This document shows positions 16,812-25,787 of a stretch of DNA of 64,000 bases, piece by piece. The DNA comes from Opitutaceae bacterium (GTDB taxonomy: Bacteria > Verrucomicrobiota > Verrucomicrobiia > Opitutales > Opitutaceae). The notes beneath the pieces are model-generated. The model ran no database searches. It worked only from the letters and a program-made list of their open reading frames with translations, and was not told the DNA's origin. Position 1 is the first letter of the stretch, and each line of letters opens with the position of its first letter. A program made the translations under genes and the position numbers. The stretch lies in the NCBI GenBank assembly GCA_030693515.1, contig JAUYAK010000098.1:1-64000 (forward strand), written 5' to 3'.

Positions 16812-17327
16812 ATGGGCCACCTCCTCTTCAACGTCATCGCCTTGTTCACGCTGATCGCCGCGGTGGGCGTCGTCGTGAACAAGAACGCCGTCAACGCGTC
16901 GCTCTGCCTGCTGCTCTCGCTGGTGGGCGTGGCGGGCCTCTTCGTCGGCCTCGAGGCCTATCTTTTGGCGTTCCTCCTCCTGCTCGTTTACGCGGGCGCG
17001 ATCGTCGCGCTGTTTCTCTTCATCGTCATGCTGCTCGACACCAAGGGCGACGCGCGGCCGACGCTCAATCGCCTGCCCGCCGCCGCGCGAGTCCTGGCTG
17101 TCGGTCTGGTCGGCGCCGGTTTTGTTTCCTTTCTCACCCGCGGCCGCCTGCCCGAGCCTGACCTGACGAAGGTCCCCGCGCTTGGCGCCGACCTGAAGCT
17201 CTACGCCTACCAGCTCTTCACGACCTACCTGTTGCCCGTGCAGATCCTCGGCTTCCTCCTGCTCATCGCGATGATCGGCGTGATCGTGCTCAGCAAGAAG
17301 TTCGAGGGCCTGGAGGACATCAAATGA
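16812..17327 (+). CDS. nuoJ: NADH-quinone oxidoreductase subunit J
   Basis: A 171-residue membrane subunit of the proton-pumping arm. It has five hydrophobic segments and the conserved [21 protein letters not shown] and [19 protein letters not shown] regions, the latter being the helix with the pi-bulge in this family. The ATG at 16812 ([10 protein letters not shown]) directly follows the repeat; an in-frame ATG at 16767 would put repeat sequence into the protein. The end overlaps nuoK by four bases (ATGA), so the two are translationally coupled. Confidence 0.94.
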   Translation: MGHLLFNVIALFTLIAAVGVVVNKNAVNASLCLLLSLVGVAGLFVGLEAYLLAFLLLLVYAGAIVALFLFIVMLLDTKGDARPTLNRLPAAARVLAVGLVGAGFVSFLTRGRLPEPDLTKVPALGADLKLYAYQLFTTYLLPVQILGFLLLIAMIGVIVLSKKFEGLEDIK

Positions 17328-17632
17328 TCCCCGCCACGCTCAACGGCTACCTGGCCATCGCGGTCGCGCTCTTCGCCATCGGGCTCGTCGGCGTGCTGGT
17401 CCGGCGCAACACCCTCGTCGTCTTCATGTGCCTCGAGCTCATGCTCGTGGCCTCGACCCTGGCGCTGGTCGCCTTCTCGCGGTTCAACGGCACGATGGAC
17501 GGCAACGTCTTCGTGTTCTTCATCCTCACGGTCGCCGCCGCCGAGGTCGCGGTGGGCCTCGCCATCATCGTCGCGCTTTTCCGCAAGCGGCAGACGATCC
17601 AGATCGATCAGCTCAACACGCTGAAGCACTGA
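17324..17632 (+). CDS. nuoK: NADH-quinone oxidoreductase subunit K
   Basis: A 102-residue membrane subunit with three helices. The conserved glutamates used for proton transfer are in [12 protein letters not shown] and in [18 protein letters not shown]. The start is inside the nuoJ stop. Length is exactly as expected (about 100). The downstream gap to nuoL (176 bases) is larger than others in the operon and is filled by a palindromic repeat. Confidence 0.96.
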   Translation: MIPATLNGYLAIAVALFAIGLVGVLVRRNTLVVFMCLELMLVASTLALVAFSRFNGTMDGNVFVFFILTVAAAEVAVGLAIIVALFRKRQTIQIDQLNTLKH

Positions 17633-17645
17633 CGCTCCCATCATC

Positions 17646-17790
17646 GCCACGGAGAACACAGAGCCCAGACACAGAGAGCACAGCGCCAATCCATTTTGAT
17701 GAATCAGATTCACCAGCGCCGCATCACTGCCGACAACCCCGGGGCCTCCGTGTCTTCGGTGGGCCGCGCTCTGTGCCCTCTGTGGCCCTT
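17646..17790. repeat. dispersed CACAGAG/CTCTGTG palindromic repeat, family B, copy 1
   Basis: The left side is rich in CACAGAG words (GCCACGGAGAACACAGAGCC onward) and the right side in their complements (GCTCTGTGCCCTCTGTGGCC). Related copies are at 22840-22924 and 32791-32882. It occupies the nuoK-nuoL gap and could form a long stem in the transcript. Confidence 0.65.
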
Positions 17791-17808
17791 GGTTGATTCT
17801 TGTCGCCC

Positions 17809-19710
17809 ATGACGATGCTCCAGCACGCCATTCTCGTTCTCGGCCTGCCGCTCGCCTCGGCGGCGGTCATCGGGCTTTTCCTCCGCCGGTCCGGCGGCGT
17901 CGCGGCCGCCATCTCGACCGCCACGGCCGCGGCCATCTGCGTCCTGTCGCTGATCCTCGCCTTGGGCGGCGAACGCTTCGAGGCGTCGATGACGTGGCTT
18001 CAGCTCGGGGACTTCACGCTCTCGCTCGGCATCAAGTTCGACGACCTCGCCGCCCTGATGCTCGTGATCGTGGGCCTCGTGGGCCTCTGCGTGCATGTGT
18101 TCTCGCTCGGCTACATGCACGACGACGCGAACCGCGCGCGCTACTTCGGCGGCCTCTCGATCTTCATGTTTTCGATGCTCGGCATCGTTTTTGCCGACAA
18201 TCTTTTCATGATGTTCATCTACTGGGAGCTGGTCGGTTTCAGCTCCTGGCTGCTCATCAACCACTACCTGCACAAGCAGTCGGCGGCCGATGCGTCGAAG
18301 AAGGCGTTCATCGCGAACCGTGTCGGCGACTTCGGCTTCCTGCTCGGCATCGTGTGGTGTTACGCGCAGTTCGGCACGGTGAACCTGACCGAGCTGGCCA
18401 AGCTTGCTGACGGCGGCGCGACCATCGCCGCGGGCATCCCGCTGCTTCTCTTCTGCGGCGCGGTCGGCAAATCCGCGCAGCTCCCGCTCCAAGTCTGGCT
18501 CCCCGACGCGATGGAGGGCCCCACGCCCGTCTCCGCGCTCATCCACGCCGCCACGATGGTTGCCGCCGGCATCTACATGCTGTGCCGCATCAACGCCCTC
18601 ATGGTGGCCGATGCGCTCACCGTCATCATGTGGGTCGGCACCGCCACCGCCCTCTACGCCGCGCTCTGCGCCATCGTGCAGAGCGACATCAAAAAAGTCC
18701 TGGCCTACTCCACGCTGTCGCAACTCGGCTACATGGTAGCCGCCTTTGGTCTCGGGGCAGCCAATTCGACTCATTACCACGGCGACACCCCGCACACCGT
18801 GCTGGTCGAATTCGGCGTCGGTGCGGCGATGTTCCACCTGACGACGCACGCCTTCTTCAAGGCCCTCATGTTCCTCGGTTCCGGCTCGGTCATCCACGGC
18901 TGCCACCACGAGCAGGATATTTTCAAGATGGGCGGGCTCGCGAAGAAGATGCCGCTCACCTTCGTGACCTTCACGGTCGGTGTGCTCGCGATCATCGGGA
19001 TGCCGCTCCTCGCCGGCTTCTTCTCGAAGGACGCGATCCTCTTCCTCGCTTACGTCAACAGCACGCCGGTCTTCGTGCTGCTTGCGCTCACGGCGGTGCT
19101 CACGGCGTTCTACATGGTGCGCCTGTGGAAGATCGTCTTTCTCGGCGCGCCGCGCAGCGAGGACGCCGGTCATGCGCATGAGGGCGGTCTCACGCTGACC
19201 GCGCCGCTCGTGCTGCTCGCCGTGCTCTCGATCGTCGGTGGCTACGGTTGGTTCTATGCCGACGTCTTCGGCGGCGCCTTCGAGGACGTGATGGCGCTCG
19301 TGCCCCACGCGGAAGGCACGGACCACATCGTGATTCTCTCCACGAGTCTGGCCGTGATGCTCCTCGGCGGATTGGCCGCGCTCGCCTTCTACAAGACGAC
19401 GCCCACCGACACGCTCGCTGACAAGGCCCATGGGGCCTTCGGTGCGCTCACCGCCCTGCGCAATTCCTTCGACCGCGCCTACGACTATTACGTCGCCAAG
19501 GTCCAGCAACGCTTCGCGATGCTCGTGAACTTCCTCGAGCAGATCCTCCTCGCGGGCGTGATCGTGCGCGGACTCGCGGCGGCCGTCGGCTTCTTCGGGC
19601 TCGGGGCGCGCGCGCTGCACACGGGCAACGTCAACGCCTACGCCTACTGGTTCCTCCTCGGCGCGGTCGCGCTCTGGGCCTTCGCCGCGGGCTGGATCAC
19701 CCTTTCCTGA
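17809..19710 (+). CDS. nuoL: NADH-quinone oxidoreductase subunit L
   Basis: A 633-residue antiporter-like subunit at the tip of the membrane arm. It shows the channel motifs FIYWELVGFSSWLLINHY (essential Glu), KAFIANRVGDFGFLLG, KSAQLPLQVWLPDAMEGPTP (Lys) and LIHAATMVAAGIYMLCR. After the antiporter core comes a long amphipathic stretch and a final membrane helix (ALWAFAAGWITLS), as in NuoL. ATG at 17809 is preferred; a TTG three codons upstream is possible. It is followed four bases later by nuoM. Confidence 0.95.
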   Translation: MTMLQHAILVLGLPLASAAVIGLFLRRSGGVAAAISTATAAAICVLSLILALGGERFEASMTWLQLGDFTLSLGIKFDDLAALMLVIVGLVGLCVHVFSLGYMHDDANRARYFGGLSIFMFSMLGIVFADNLFMMFIYWELVGFSSWLLINHYLHKQSAADASKKAFIANRVGDFGFLLGIVWCYAQFGTVNLTELAKLADGGATIAAGIPLLLFCGAVGKSAQLPLQVWLPDAMEGPTPVSALIHAATMVAAGIYMLCRINALMVADALTVIMWVGTATALYAALCAIVQSDIKKVLAYSTLSQLGYMVAAFGLGAANSTHYHGDTPHTVLVEFGVGAAMFHLTTHAFFKALMFLGSGSVIHGCHHEQDIFKMGGLAKKMPLTFVTFTVGVLAIIGMPLLAGFFSKDAILFLAYVNSTPVFVLLALTAVLTAFYMVRLWKIVFLGAPRSEDAGHAHEGGLTLTAPLVLLAVLSIVGGYGWFYADVFGGAFEDVMALVPHAEGTDHIVILSTSLAVMLLGGLAALAFYKTTPTDTLADKAHGAFGALTALRNSFDRAYDYYVAKVQQRFAMLVNFLEQILLAGVIVRGLAAAVGFFGLGARALHTGNVNAYAYWFLLGAVALWAFAAGWITLS

Positions 19711-19714
19711 CGCA

Positions 19715-21229
19715 ATGAGCCACCTGCCTTTCGATCCGTTGCTCGTCGCCATCGCGGCCCCGCTCGCGCTGGCGCTCGCCATTGCGCTGGGGCTGCCCAA
19801 GCGCTGGTCGGTGCGCCTCGCGTATGCGGGATTCGCGGTGCCGCTGGTGATGGCCCTGCACACGTGGTGGCATTTTTCGGCGCAGACGCAGACCGCCGGC
19901 TACGCTTTCCTCACGAATTATTCCACCGGGCTCACAGGCCTCGGCATCTCGCTCAAGCTCGGCCTCAACGGCATCTCGCTCCCGCTCTTCGTGATGGCGG
20001 GCATCGTCGGCTTTGCGGCCGGCCTCTACGCCATCCAGTCCCAGGCCGAGCGCCTCAAGATCTACCTGATGCTGCTGCTCATCATGCAGGGCGGCCTCAT
20101 GGGCGTGTTCGCGAGCGTGGATATTTTCTTCTTCTACTTCTTCCACGAACTCGCGCTGATCCCGACCTTCATCATGGTCGGCGTCTGGGGCGGGCGCGAC
20201 CGCGGCTACGCGGCGATGAAGATGACGATCTACCTCACGGCCGGCGCGATGATCTCCCTCGTGGGCCTGATCGCGCTCTATGTGAAGAGCGGCGCGACGA
20301 CTTTCGATCTCATCGAGCTCAAGCGCTACCTCGCCTCAAAGCCGCTCTCCGAGATCACGCAGAAGAATCTGTTTGCCGTGCTTACGGTTGGCTTCGGCGT
20401 GCTGGTGTCGCTCTGGCCGCTGCACACCTGGGCGCCGCTCGGCTACGGTGCCGCGCCCAGCTCCAACGCCATGCTCCACACCGGCGTGCTCAAGAAATTC
20501 GGCCTCTACGGCCTCATCCAGATCGGCCTGCCGCTGCTGCCCGCGGGCGCGGTGCATTGGGCCCATCCGCTCGCCTGGCTCGCCGTGCTGGGCAACGTGC
20601 TCATCGTCGGGCTCATCACCATCGCGCAGCGCGATCTCAAGCAGATGCTCGGCTACAGCTCGGTGATGCACATGGGCTACGCCTTCCTCGGCATCGCCGC
20701 GGGCACGACTCTCGGCGTCGGCGGCGTGGTGCTGATGATGGTGGCGCACGGTCTTTCGGTGGCGCTGCTGTTTCTGCTCGCGACGAGCGTGCATCACCGC
20801 ACGCACACCTTCGCGATGGATGAGATGGGCGGGCTGGCGCAAAAGACGCCCGTGCTCGCCGCGCTGTTTGTCGCCGCGACGTTTGCCAGCATCGGCCTGC
20901 CCGGCTTCGCCAATTTCTGGGGCGAACTCACCATCTTCGTGGCGCTGTGGAAATTCTCCCCCGCCATCACCGCCTGTGCCGTGGCCGGCGTCGTCATCTC
21001 CGCCATCTACGGGCTGCGGGCGGCGGCGCGCATCTTCTTCGGCCCGCCGACGGATCACATGACCGCGATTACGGCGAAGTTTCCGCCGGCCGACCTCCGC
21101 TGGGCGGAGCGCATCCCGGCTCTCGTGCTGCTCGCCGCGCTCCTCTTTGTCGGCTTCTGGCCGAAATCCCTGAGCGATCCCATCAACGCCGCGCTCACGC
21201 CGGCCGCCAAAGTGGCGGCGGCGAAATAA
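19715..21229 (+). CDS. nuoM: NADH-quinone oxidoreductase subunit M
   Basis: A 504-residue antiporter-like proton channel subunit. Conserved text includes FFYFFHELALIPTFIMVGVW (essential Glu), a lysine-bearing helix in the region of VSLWPLHTWAPLGYGAAPS, LKKFGLYGLIQIGLPLLP, and LKQMLGYSSVMHMGYAFLG. Fourteen or so hydrophobic segments are visible. Length and motifs match NuoM and not NuoL or NuoN. It is followed by nuoN after 12 bases. Confidence 0.95.
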   Translation: MSHLPFDPLLVAIAAPLALALAIALGLPKRWSVRLAYAGFAVPLVMALHTWWHFSAQTQTAGYAFLTNYSTGLTGLGISLKLGLNGISLPLFVMAGIVGFAAGLYAIQSQAERLKIYLMLLLIMQGGLMGVFASVDIFFFYFFHELALIPTFIMVGVWGGRDRGYAAMKMTIYLTAGAMISLVGLIALYVKSGATTFDLIELKRYLASKPLSEITQKNLFAVLTVGFGVLVSLWPLHTWAPLGYGAAPSSNAMLHTGVLKKFGLYGLIQIGLPLLPAGAVHWAHPLAWLAVLGNVLIVGLITIAQRDLKQMLGYSSVMHMGYAFLGIAAGTTLGVGGVVLMMVAHGLSVALLFLLATSVHHRTHTFAMDEMGGLAQKTPVLAALFVAATFASIGLPGFANFWGELTIFVALWKFSPAITACAVAGVVISAIYGLRAAARIFFGPPTDHMTAITAKFPPADLRWAERIPALVLLAALLFVGFWPKSLSDPINAALTPAAKVAAAK

Positions 21230-21241
21230 CCTTTTCCCGCG

Positions 21242-22762
21242 ATGACCCTCGAAGCCGTCAAAGCCGCCGCGGAATCCAATGTTTGGACCGCCATTTTCCC
21301 CGAGCTGATGCTCGGCTGCATCGCGCTGCTCCTGCTCGCGCTCGAGATCATGCTGCCGAAGCGCCTGCACTCGCTCATTCCCGATTTGGCCGCGGCCGGT
21401 CTGCTCGGCACCCTCATCGGTTTCCTCGTCAACTGGGACAGCGCCTCGGTCGGCACGACCACCTTCAACGGCCTGCTGATCCACAGCCCCACGGGCCAGT
21501 TCATGCGGGCGTTTTTCCTGCTCGCGGCGTTCTTCGTGTGCCTGTTGGGCCGGATCGCGCTGGCGAAGCAGCGGATGCCGCGCGTCGAGTTCTTCCACAT
21601 CGTGCTCGTCGTGACGGCCGCGATGATGCTCCTCGCGCAGTCCAACCACTTCGTGACGCTCTTTGTCGCGCTGGAGACGCTCACGATCGGGCTCTACATC
21701 CTCGTGGCCTACCACCGGACGAGCACGGCCTCGCTTGAGGCGGGTTTGAAATACCTCGTGATGGGGGCGCTCAGCTCCGGCATGCTGCTCTTCGGCATCG
21801 TGCTGCTCTACGGGGTGGCGGGCAACGCCGCGCTCCCGGGTCACACGGCGCAGGGGATGAACTACGCGGAGCTGGCCCGCTTCCTTGCCGCCAATCCCAA
21901 CAATTTCGTCGCCTGCCTCGGCATCGTGCTCGTGCTCGCCGGCGTGGCGTTCAAGATTGGCGCGTTTCCCTTCCAAATCTGGGTGCCCGATGTCTATCAG
22001 GGCGCGCCCACGCCGGTGACCGCGTTTCTCGCCGTCGGCTCCAAGGCCGCGGGTTTTGCGGTGCTGCTCGCGCTCTGCGGGCCGGGCGGGGCCTTTGCGC
22101 CATGCGCCTGGCTGACCGAGCCCATTTTGATGGCGATGGCCGTGGCGACGATTCTCTTCGGCAACATCGCGGCCCTCACGCAGCACAACGTGAAGCGCCT
22201 CATCGGCCTCTCCGGTGTGTCGCACGCGGGCTTCCTGCTGCTCGGTGTGGTGGCGGCGCGCCAGGTGCCGTCGGCGGTCGGCGCGATTCAGTTTTACCTG
22301 CTCGCCTATCTCATCGCGTCGTTTGCGGTGTTCGGCGTGATGACCCACCTCGCGGGCGCCGAGGATTCCGATCAGGAGCTCGACCACTATGCGGGGTTGG
22401 CCAAGGAGCATCCGTTCCTCGCGACGGTGCTCGCGGTGGGCCTCGGCTCGCTGGCCGGCATCCCGCCGCTGGCGGGCTTCATGGGCAAGTTTTTGGTGTT
22501 TGTCGCCGTCTTCAAGGCGGGCCACGGCACCTCGCTCATCATCGCGGCCATCGGCGTGGTGATTTCGATCTACTACTACTTTGGCTGGATCAAGGCGGCG
22601 TTCTTCGAGTCGTGGGCGCCCGCGGCCGATGCCGCGCCGGCGCGCCCCGCGCGGACGCCCGTGGGCCTCGCCGCCGGCCTCGCCCTCGGCACGCTGGCCG
22701 TCGCGTCCGTCGTGCTAGGCTTCTGGCAAGGGCCGCTGGGGTCGTGGCTGGTGCTGAAGTAA
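21242..22762 (+). CDS. nuoN: NADH-quinone oxidoreductase subunit N
   Basis: A 506-residue third antiporter-like subunit. Recognisable are VTLFVALETLTIGLYILVAY (Glu), LEAGLKYLVMGALSSGMLLF, FKIGAFPFQIWVPDVYQGAP (Lys and Trp-Val-Pro motif), and NVKRLIGLSGVSHAGFLLLG. It ends the operon. No further co-directional gene follows; the next 266 bases contain a palindromic repeat and then a tRNA on the other strand. Confidence 0.95.
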   Translation: MTLEAVKAAAESNVWTAIFPELMLGCIALLLLALEIMLPKRLHSLIPDLAAAGLLGTLIGFLVNWDSASVGTTTFNGLLIHSPTGQFMRAFFLLAAFFVCLLGRIALAKQRMPRVEFFHIVLVVTAAMMLLAQSNHFVTLFVALETLTIGLYILVAYHRTSTASLEAGLKYLVMGALSSGMLLFGIVLLYGVAGNAALPGHTAQGMNYAELARFLAANPNNFVACLGIVLVLAGVAFKIGAFPFQIWVPDVYQGAPTPVTAFLAVGSKAAGFAVLLALCGPGGAFAPCAWLTEPILMAMAVATILFGNIAALTQHNVKRLIGLSGVSHAGFLLLGVVAARQVPSAVGAIQFYLLAYLIASFAVFGVMTHLAGAEDSDQELDHYAGLAKEHPFLATVLAVGLGSLAGIPPLAGFMGKFLVFVAVFKAGHGTSLIIAAIGVVISIYYYFGWIKAAFFESWAPAADAAPARPARTPVGLAAGLALGTLAVASVVLGFWQGPLGSWLVLK

Positions 22763-22839
22763 ACGGCGGCCTGCGGTTGTGATTCGGCGCACCCGAAATC
22801 AGAAGAGTTAGGCCAGGGCATTTTCCTTCCCGATGAAAA

Positions 22840-22924
22840 CTTCACCACAGAGACACGGAGGCACGGAGAAACCAATGCCTTCGGATCGAGTGCTTCTCTG
22901 TGTCTCCGTGTCTCTGTGGTGAAG
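22840..22924. repeat. dispersed CACAGAG/CTCTGTG palindromic repeat, family B, copy 2 (near-perfect hairpin)
   Basis: The arm CTTCACCACAGAGACACGGA (from 22840) is matched by TCCGTGTCTCTGTGGTGAAG (ending 22924). With their inward extensions the arms pair over about 30 bases with few mismatches around a loop of about 20. It lies after nuoN in the interval before the convergent tRNA-Arg, where it could also act as a bidirectional terminator. Confidence 0.75.
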
Positions 22925-23028
22925 CAGCTCAGCTCCGCAGGAATATCGGTTGAGACCTTTCGGGAGGCCTCGGCAGCCCCGGCCGGCTGATGCGCCGTGC
23001 ACTTCGGGAGCAATCCTGACCGAAAAAG

Positions 23029-23105
<77 letters not shown>

Positions 23106-23203
23106 GTGAAAGGGGGCTAGAAGGAGCAAGGAATGGACGCGGAGCGCAAGCGAGAATTTGGCGGCTCTTTTGCCCGGGCGTGCCCACGGCCGGCGGAGCG
23201 GGG

Positions 23204-23821
23204 TTACGCCGCCACTGCCAGAAAATTGCGGTAGATTTGCAGGCCGTTGGCCTGGCTTTTCTCGGGGTGGAATTGCGTCGCGAAGACGCGTCCGCGCGCG
23301 ATGGCGGCGCAGAAGTTTCCGCCGTAGTCGCACTCGGCGAGCACCAGCGCGGGATCGGCGGGGGCGCAGTGGAAACTGTGCACGAAGTAGAAGGACTCGC
23401 CTTCGGCCGCGAGGCCCGCGGCGAGGGGCGAGCGGGGTTGGGTAAACCGGATGGTGTTCCAGCCCATGTGCGGGATCTTGAACTCCGGCGGGCGGCGGAA
23501 GCGCACGACGCGGCCGGGGAAAACGCCGAGGCCGGTGATGCCGCCTTCCTCGGAGTGCTCAAAGAGCGCCTGCATCCCAAGGCACACGCCGAGAAACGGC
23601 CGATCGGCGCCGATCCAGTCGCGCACGGTGGCGTCGAGCTGTGAGGCGCGGAGCGAGGCCACGCAGTCGCGCAACGCGCCCACGCCGGGCAGCACGAGGC
23701 CGCACGTATCGGCGGTCACGTCGGCCGGCGTGCGCACGACGCGGATGGATGCACCTACTGCCTCCAGCGCCTTGGTGACGCTGCGGAGGTTGCAGATCCC
23801 GGTGTCGATGACGGCGATCAT
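23204..23821 (-). CDS. hisH: imidazole glycerol phosphate synthase, glutamine amidotransferase subunit
   Basis: A 205-residue class I glutaminase. It releases ammonia from glutamine and passes it to HisF for ring closure in histidine synthesis. The start MIAVIDTGICNLRSV is canonical. The oxyanion strand is in LVLPGVGALRDC, the nucleophile cysteine in GVCLGMQALFEHSEEG, and the catalytic His-Glu in TQFHPEKSQANGLQIYRNF. Its partner hisF and hisA are not in the window. A family C palindromic repeat separates it from hisB upstream. Confidence 0.95.
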   Translation of the reverse strand: MIAVIDTGICNLRSVTKALEAVGASIRVVRTPADVTADTCGLVLPGVGALRDCVASLRASQLDATVRDWIGADRPFLGVCLGMQALFEHSEEGGITGLGVFPGRVVRFRRPPEFKIPHMGWNTIRFTQPRSPLAAGLAAEGESFYFVHSFHCAPADPALVLAECDYGGNFCAAIARGRVFATQFHPEKSQANGLQIYRNFLAVAA

Positions 23822-23829
23822 GTGATGGG

Positions 23830-23918
23830 AGGTGGGGCCCGTTCTCCGAACGGGCCTGGGATGCAGGCCGCGATTCGGAGTCTGAAACCCAGGCCGGCTC
23901 GGAGAGCCGGCCCCACCT
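23830..23918. repeat. dispersed GGTGGGGCC palindromic repeat, family C, copy 1
   Basis: Outer arms AGGTGGGGCCCG (from 23830) and CCGGCCCCACCT (ending 23918) enclose two inner hairpins: CCCGTTCTCCGAACGGG on the left and GCCGGCTCGGAGAGCCGGC on the right. Related copies are at 25690-25775 and 53989-54076. This copy fills the hisB-hisH gap, and its end overlaps the hisB stop codon. Confidence 0.8.
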
Positions 23919-24519
23919 AGATTTTCCCTTTCGTCGAGGGCAGCTGATCGGCGGCGCGGGGCTCGATTTGCGTCGCGAGGTCGAGCGCGCGGGCGAGGCC
24001 CTTGAAGATCGCCTCGGCCACGTGGTGCGGCTCCTCGCCATAGACGAGCTGCACGTGCAGGTTGCAGCCGAGCGCGTTGCTGAAGGCGCGGCAGAATTCC
24101 TTCACGAGCACGATGTTGAAATCGCGCACGAACATCGTGGGTGCGGTGGCCTCGTAAACGAGGTGCGGCCGGCCGCCGACATCGACGACGATGCGCGCGA
24201 GCGATTCGTCCATCGGCAGCAGGAAGAAGCCGTAGCGCTTGATCCCGAGCTTGTCGCCGAGGGCTTCCTTGAAGGCCTGGCCGAGCACGAGGCCGACGTC
24301 CTCGACAGTGTGGTGGTAGTCCACCTCGACATCGCCCTTGGCCTTCACCGTGAGGTCGAAGAGGCCGTGCTTCGCGAAGAGCGTGAGCATGTGGTCGAAG
24401 AACGGCACGCCGGTGTCGATCTGGGCCGTGCCGCGGCCGTCGATGCCGAGGGTGAGCGTGATGTCGGTCTCCGCAGTTTTGCGGGTGACGGTGCTTACGC
24501 GTTGGGAGATTTTAGCCAT
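23917..24519 (-). CDS. hisB: imidazoleglycerol-phosphate dehydratase
   Basis: A 200-residue stand-alone dehydratase, without the phosphatase domain fused to it in E. coli. It removes water from imidazole glycerol phosphate. The duplicated metal-binding motifs are [18 protein letters not shown] and [18 protein letters not shown] in the first half, and the equivalents around [20 protein letters not shown] and [12 protein letters not shown] in the second. Length is standard. Its start overlaps the end of hisC by 25 bases, so the two genes are coupled. Confidence 0.95.
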   Translation of the reverse strand: MAKISQRVSTVTRKTAETDITLTLGIDGRGTAQIDTGVPFFDHMLTLFAKHGLFDLTVKAKGDVEVDYHHTVEDVGLVLGQAFKEALGDKLGIKRYGFFLLPMDESLARIVVDVGGRPHLVYEATAPTMFVRDFNIVLVKEFCRAFSNALGCNLHVQLVYGEEPHHVAEAIFKGLARALDLATQIEPRAADQLPSTKGKI

Positions 24520-25604
24520 GCGTCGAGGGTTTCGCTGAGGACGGCCATTTCGGCATCCGTGCCGACGCTGATTCGCAGGAAGGGCGCGGTCAAGGCGTGG
24601 CTCGGGAAGTGGCGCACGAGGACTTGGTGCGCGCAGAGGAAATCGTAGGCGGACTTTGAGACGGCGGGGCCGGTCGCGCCGCGGGCGTCCTGGGGCTCGG
24701 TGAAAACGAAGTTGGCCTGCGACGGGTAGGTGAACCAGCCGCGGCGCGCCGTGAGATCGCGCACGAAGCGGTCGCGCGTGGCGACGACCTTGGCGACCAC
24801 GCCGTCGTAGTAGGGCTGGTCGCCGAGCGCGGCGACGGCGGCGGCCTGGGAGAGGCGGTTGACGTTGTAGCTGTCGCGCACGCGGTCGAGGAGGCCGATG
24901 ACCTCGGGGTGCGCGAGGGCGTAGCCGACGCGGATGCCGGCGAGCGCATAGGCCTTGGAGAGCGTGCGGACGACGACGAGGTTCGGATAACGCGCGAGGA
25001 GCGGGAGGGCGTTTTCGCGGGCGAAGGGCGCGTAGGCTTCATCGACGACGAGCAGGCCGCCATAGGAAGCGAGCACGCGCTCCAGCTCGGCGTTGGCGAA
25101 GGCGACGCCGGTGGGGGCGTTGGGCGACGTGAGGAAAAACGCGCGGGCGGACGAGGCCGCGATTTTCTCCACGGGCAGGCGCATCGTGCGATCGAACTCG
25201 ATCACGCTCGTGGCTCCGTCCTGAATGCCGACGAGCACCGGATAGAGCGAGTAGCTTGGCAGGGTGAAGCCGGCCGGGGCTTGCTGGGTGCAAAAGGCGC
25301 GGATGAGAAGATTGAGGATGTCGTCGGAGCCGTTGCCGACGCAGACGTGGGCTTCGCTGAGGCCCTGGCCGTGCAGCTGCGCGATGGTCGCGCGCAGCGG
25401 TGAACTCTTGGGGTTCGGGTAGAGCCGCAGCGTCGCGCCGGCCTCGCCCAGCTCGCGCTGAATCGCCTCGGCCACGCGCGGGCTCGGCGGATAGGGGCAC
25501 TCGTTGGTGTTGAGCTTCACCCAGCCGGGCTCGGTCGGCTGGAGGCCGGGCGTGTAGGCGTGGAGTTTCGCGATGTGCGGGAGCGCGAGGGACGTGGGCG
25601 ACAT
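24495..25604 (-). CDS. hisC: histidinol-phosphate aminotransferase
   Basis: A 369-residue PLP enzyme of fold type I. It transaminates imidazole acetol phosphate with glutamate in histidine synthesis. Conserved features are [13 protein letters not shown] near the N-terminus, [40 protein letters not shown] and the PLP lysine in [18 protein letters not shown]. The start at 25604 ([14 protein letters not shown]) is preferred; the frame is open to 25745 but that part carries repeat sequence. It heads the hisC-hisB pair. Confidence 0.93.
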   Translation of the reverse strand: MSPTSLALPHIAKLHAYTPGLQPTEPGWVKLNTNECPYPPSPRVAEAIQRELGEAGATLRLYPNPKSSPLRATIAQLHGQGLSEAHVCVGNGSDDILNLLIRAFCTQQAPAGFTLPSYSLYPVLVGIQDGATSVIEFDRTMRLPVEKIAASSARAFFLTSPNAPTGVAFANAELERVLASYGGLLVVDEAYAPFARENALPLLARYPNLVVVRTLSKAYALAGIRVGYALAHPEVIGLLDRVRDSYNVNRLSQAAAVAALGDQPYYDGVVAKVVATRDRFVRDLTARRGWFTYPSQANFVFTEPQDARGATGPAVSKSAYDFLCAHQVLVRHFPSHALTAPFLRISVGTDAEMAVLSETLDAWLKSPNA

Positions 25605-25689
25605 GGAGGAAGAACGGCCGATGATTCGGGAAACGCGTCCGACGGCGAATCGATTTTCTCCGCGCAGGAGCACAGTGCCGGTGCTTGCC

Positions 25690-25775
25690 GGTGGGGCCGG
25701 CTCTGCGCAGCCGGACTGGGTTCCGCATCGCGAATCGCCCAGCAACTCAGGCCCGCTCGGAGAGCGGGCCCCACC
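25690..25775. repeat. dispersed GGTGGGGCC palindromic repeat, family C, copy 2
   Basis: Left hairpin GCCGGCTCTGCGCAGCCGG after GTGGGG, and right hairpin CCCGCTCGGAGAGCGGG before CCCCACC, with a middle CGCGAATCGCCCAGCAACTC that is similar to the middle of copy 3 (53989-54076). It lies between hisC and the S9 peptidase gene, both on the minus strand, so it is downstream of the peptidase and upstream of hisC. Confidence 0.8.
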
Positions 25776-25787
25776 GCGGAAAGTGGC

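Noticed and set aside
14685-22525. Very long minus-strand frames across nuoH-nuoN (for example 14685-16820, 17710-19863, 20336-22525)
   Set aside because: All are charged, repetitive shadow frames opposite hydrophobic membrane-protein genes and show no family motif.
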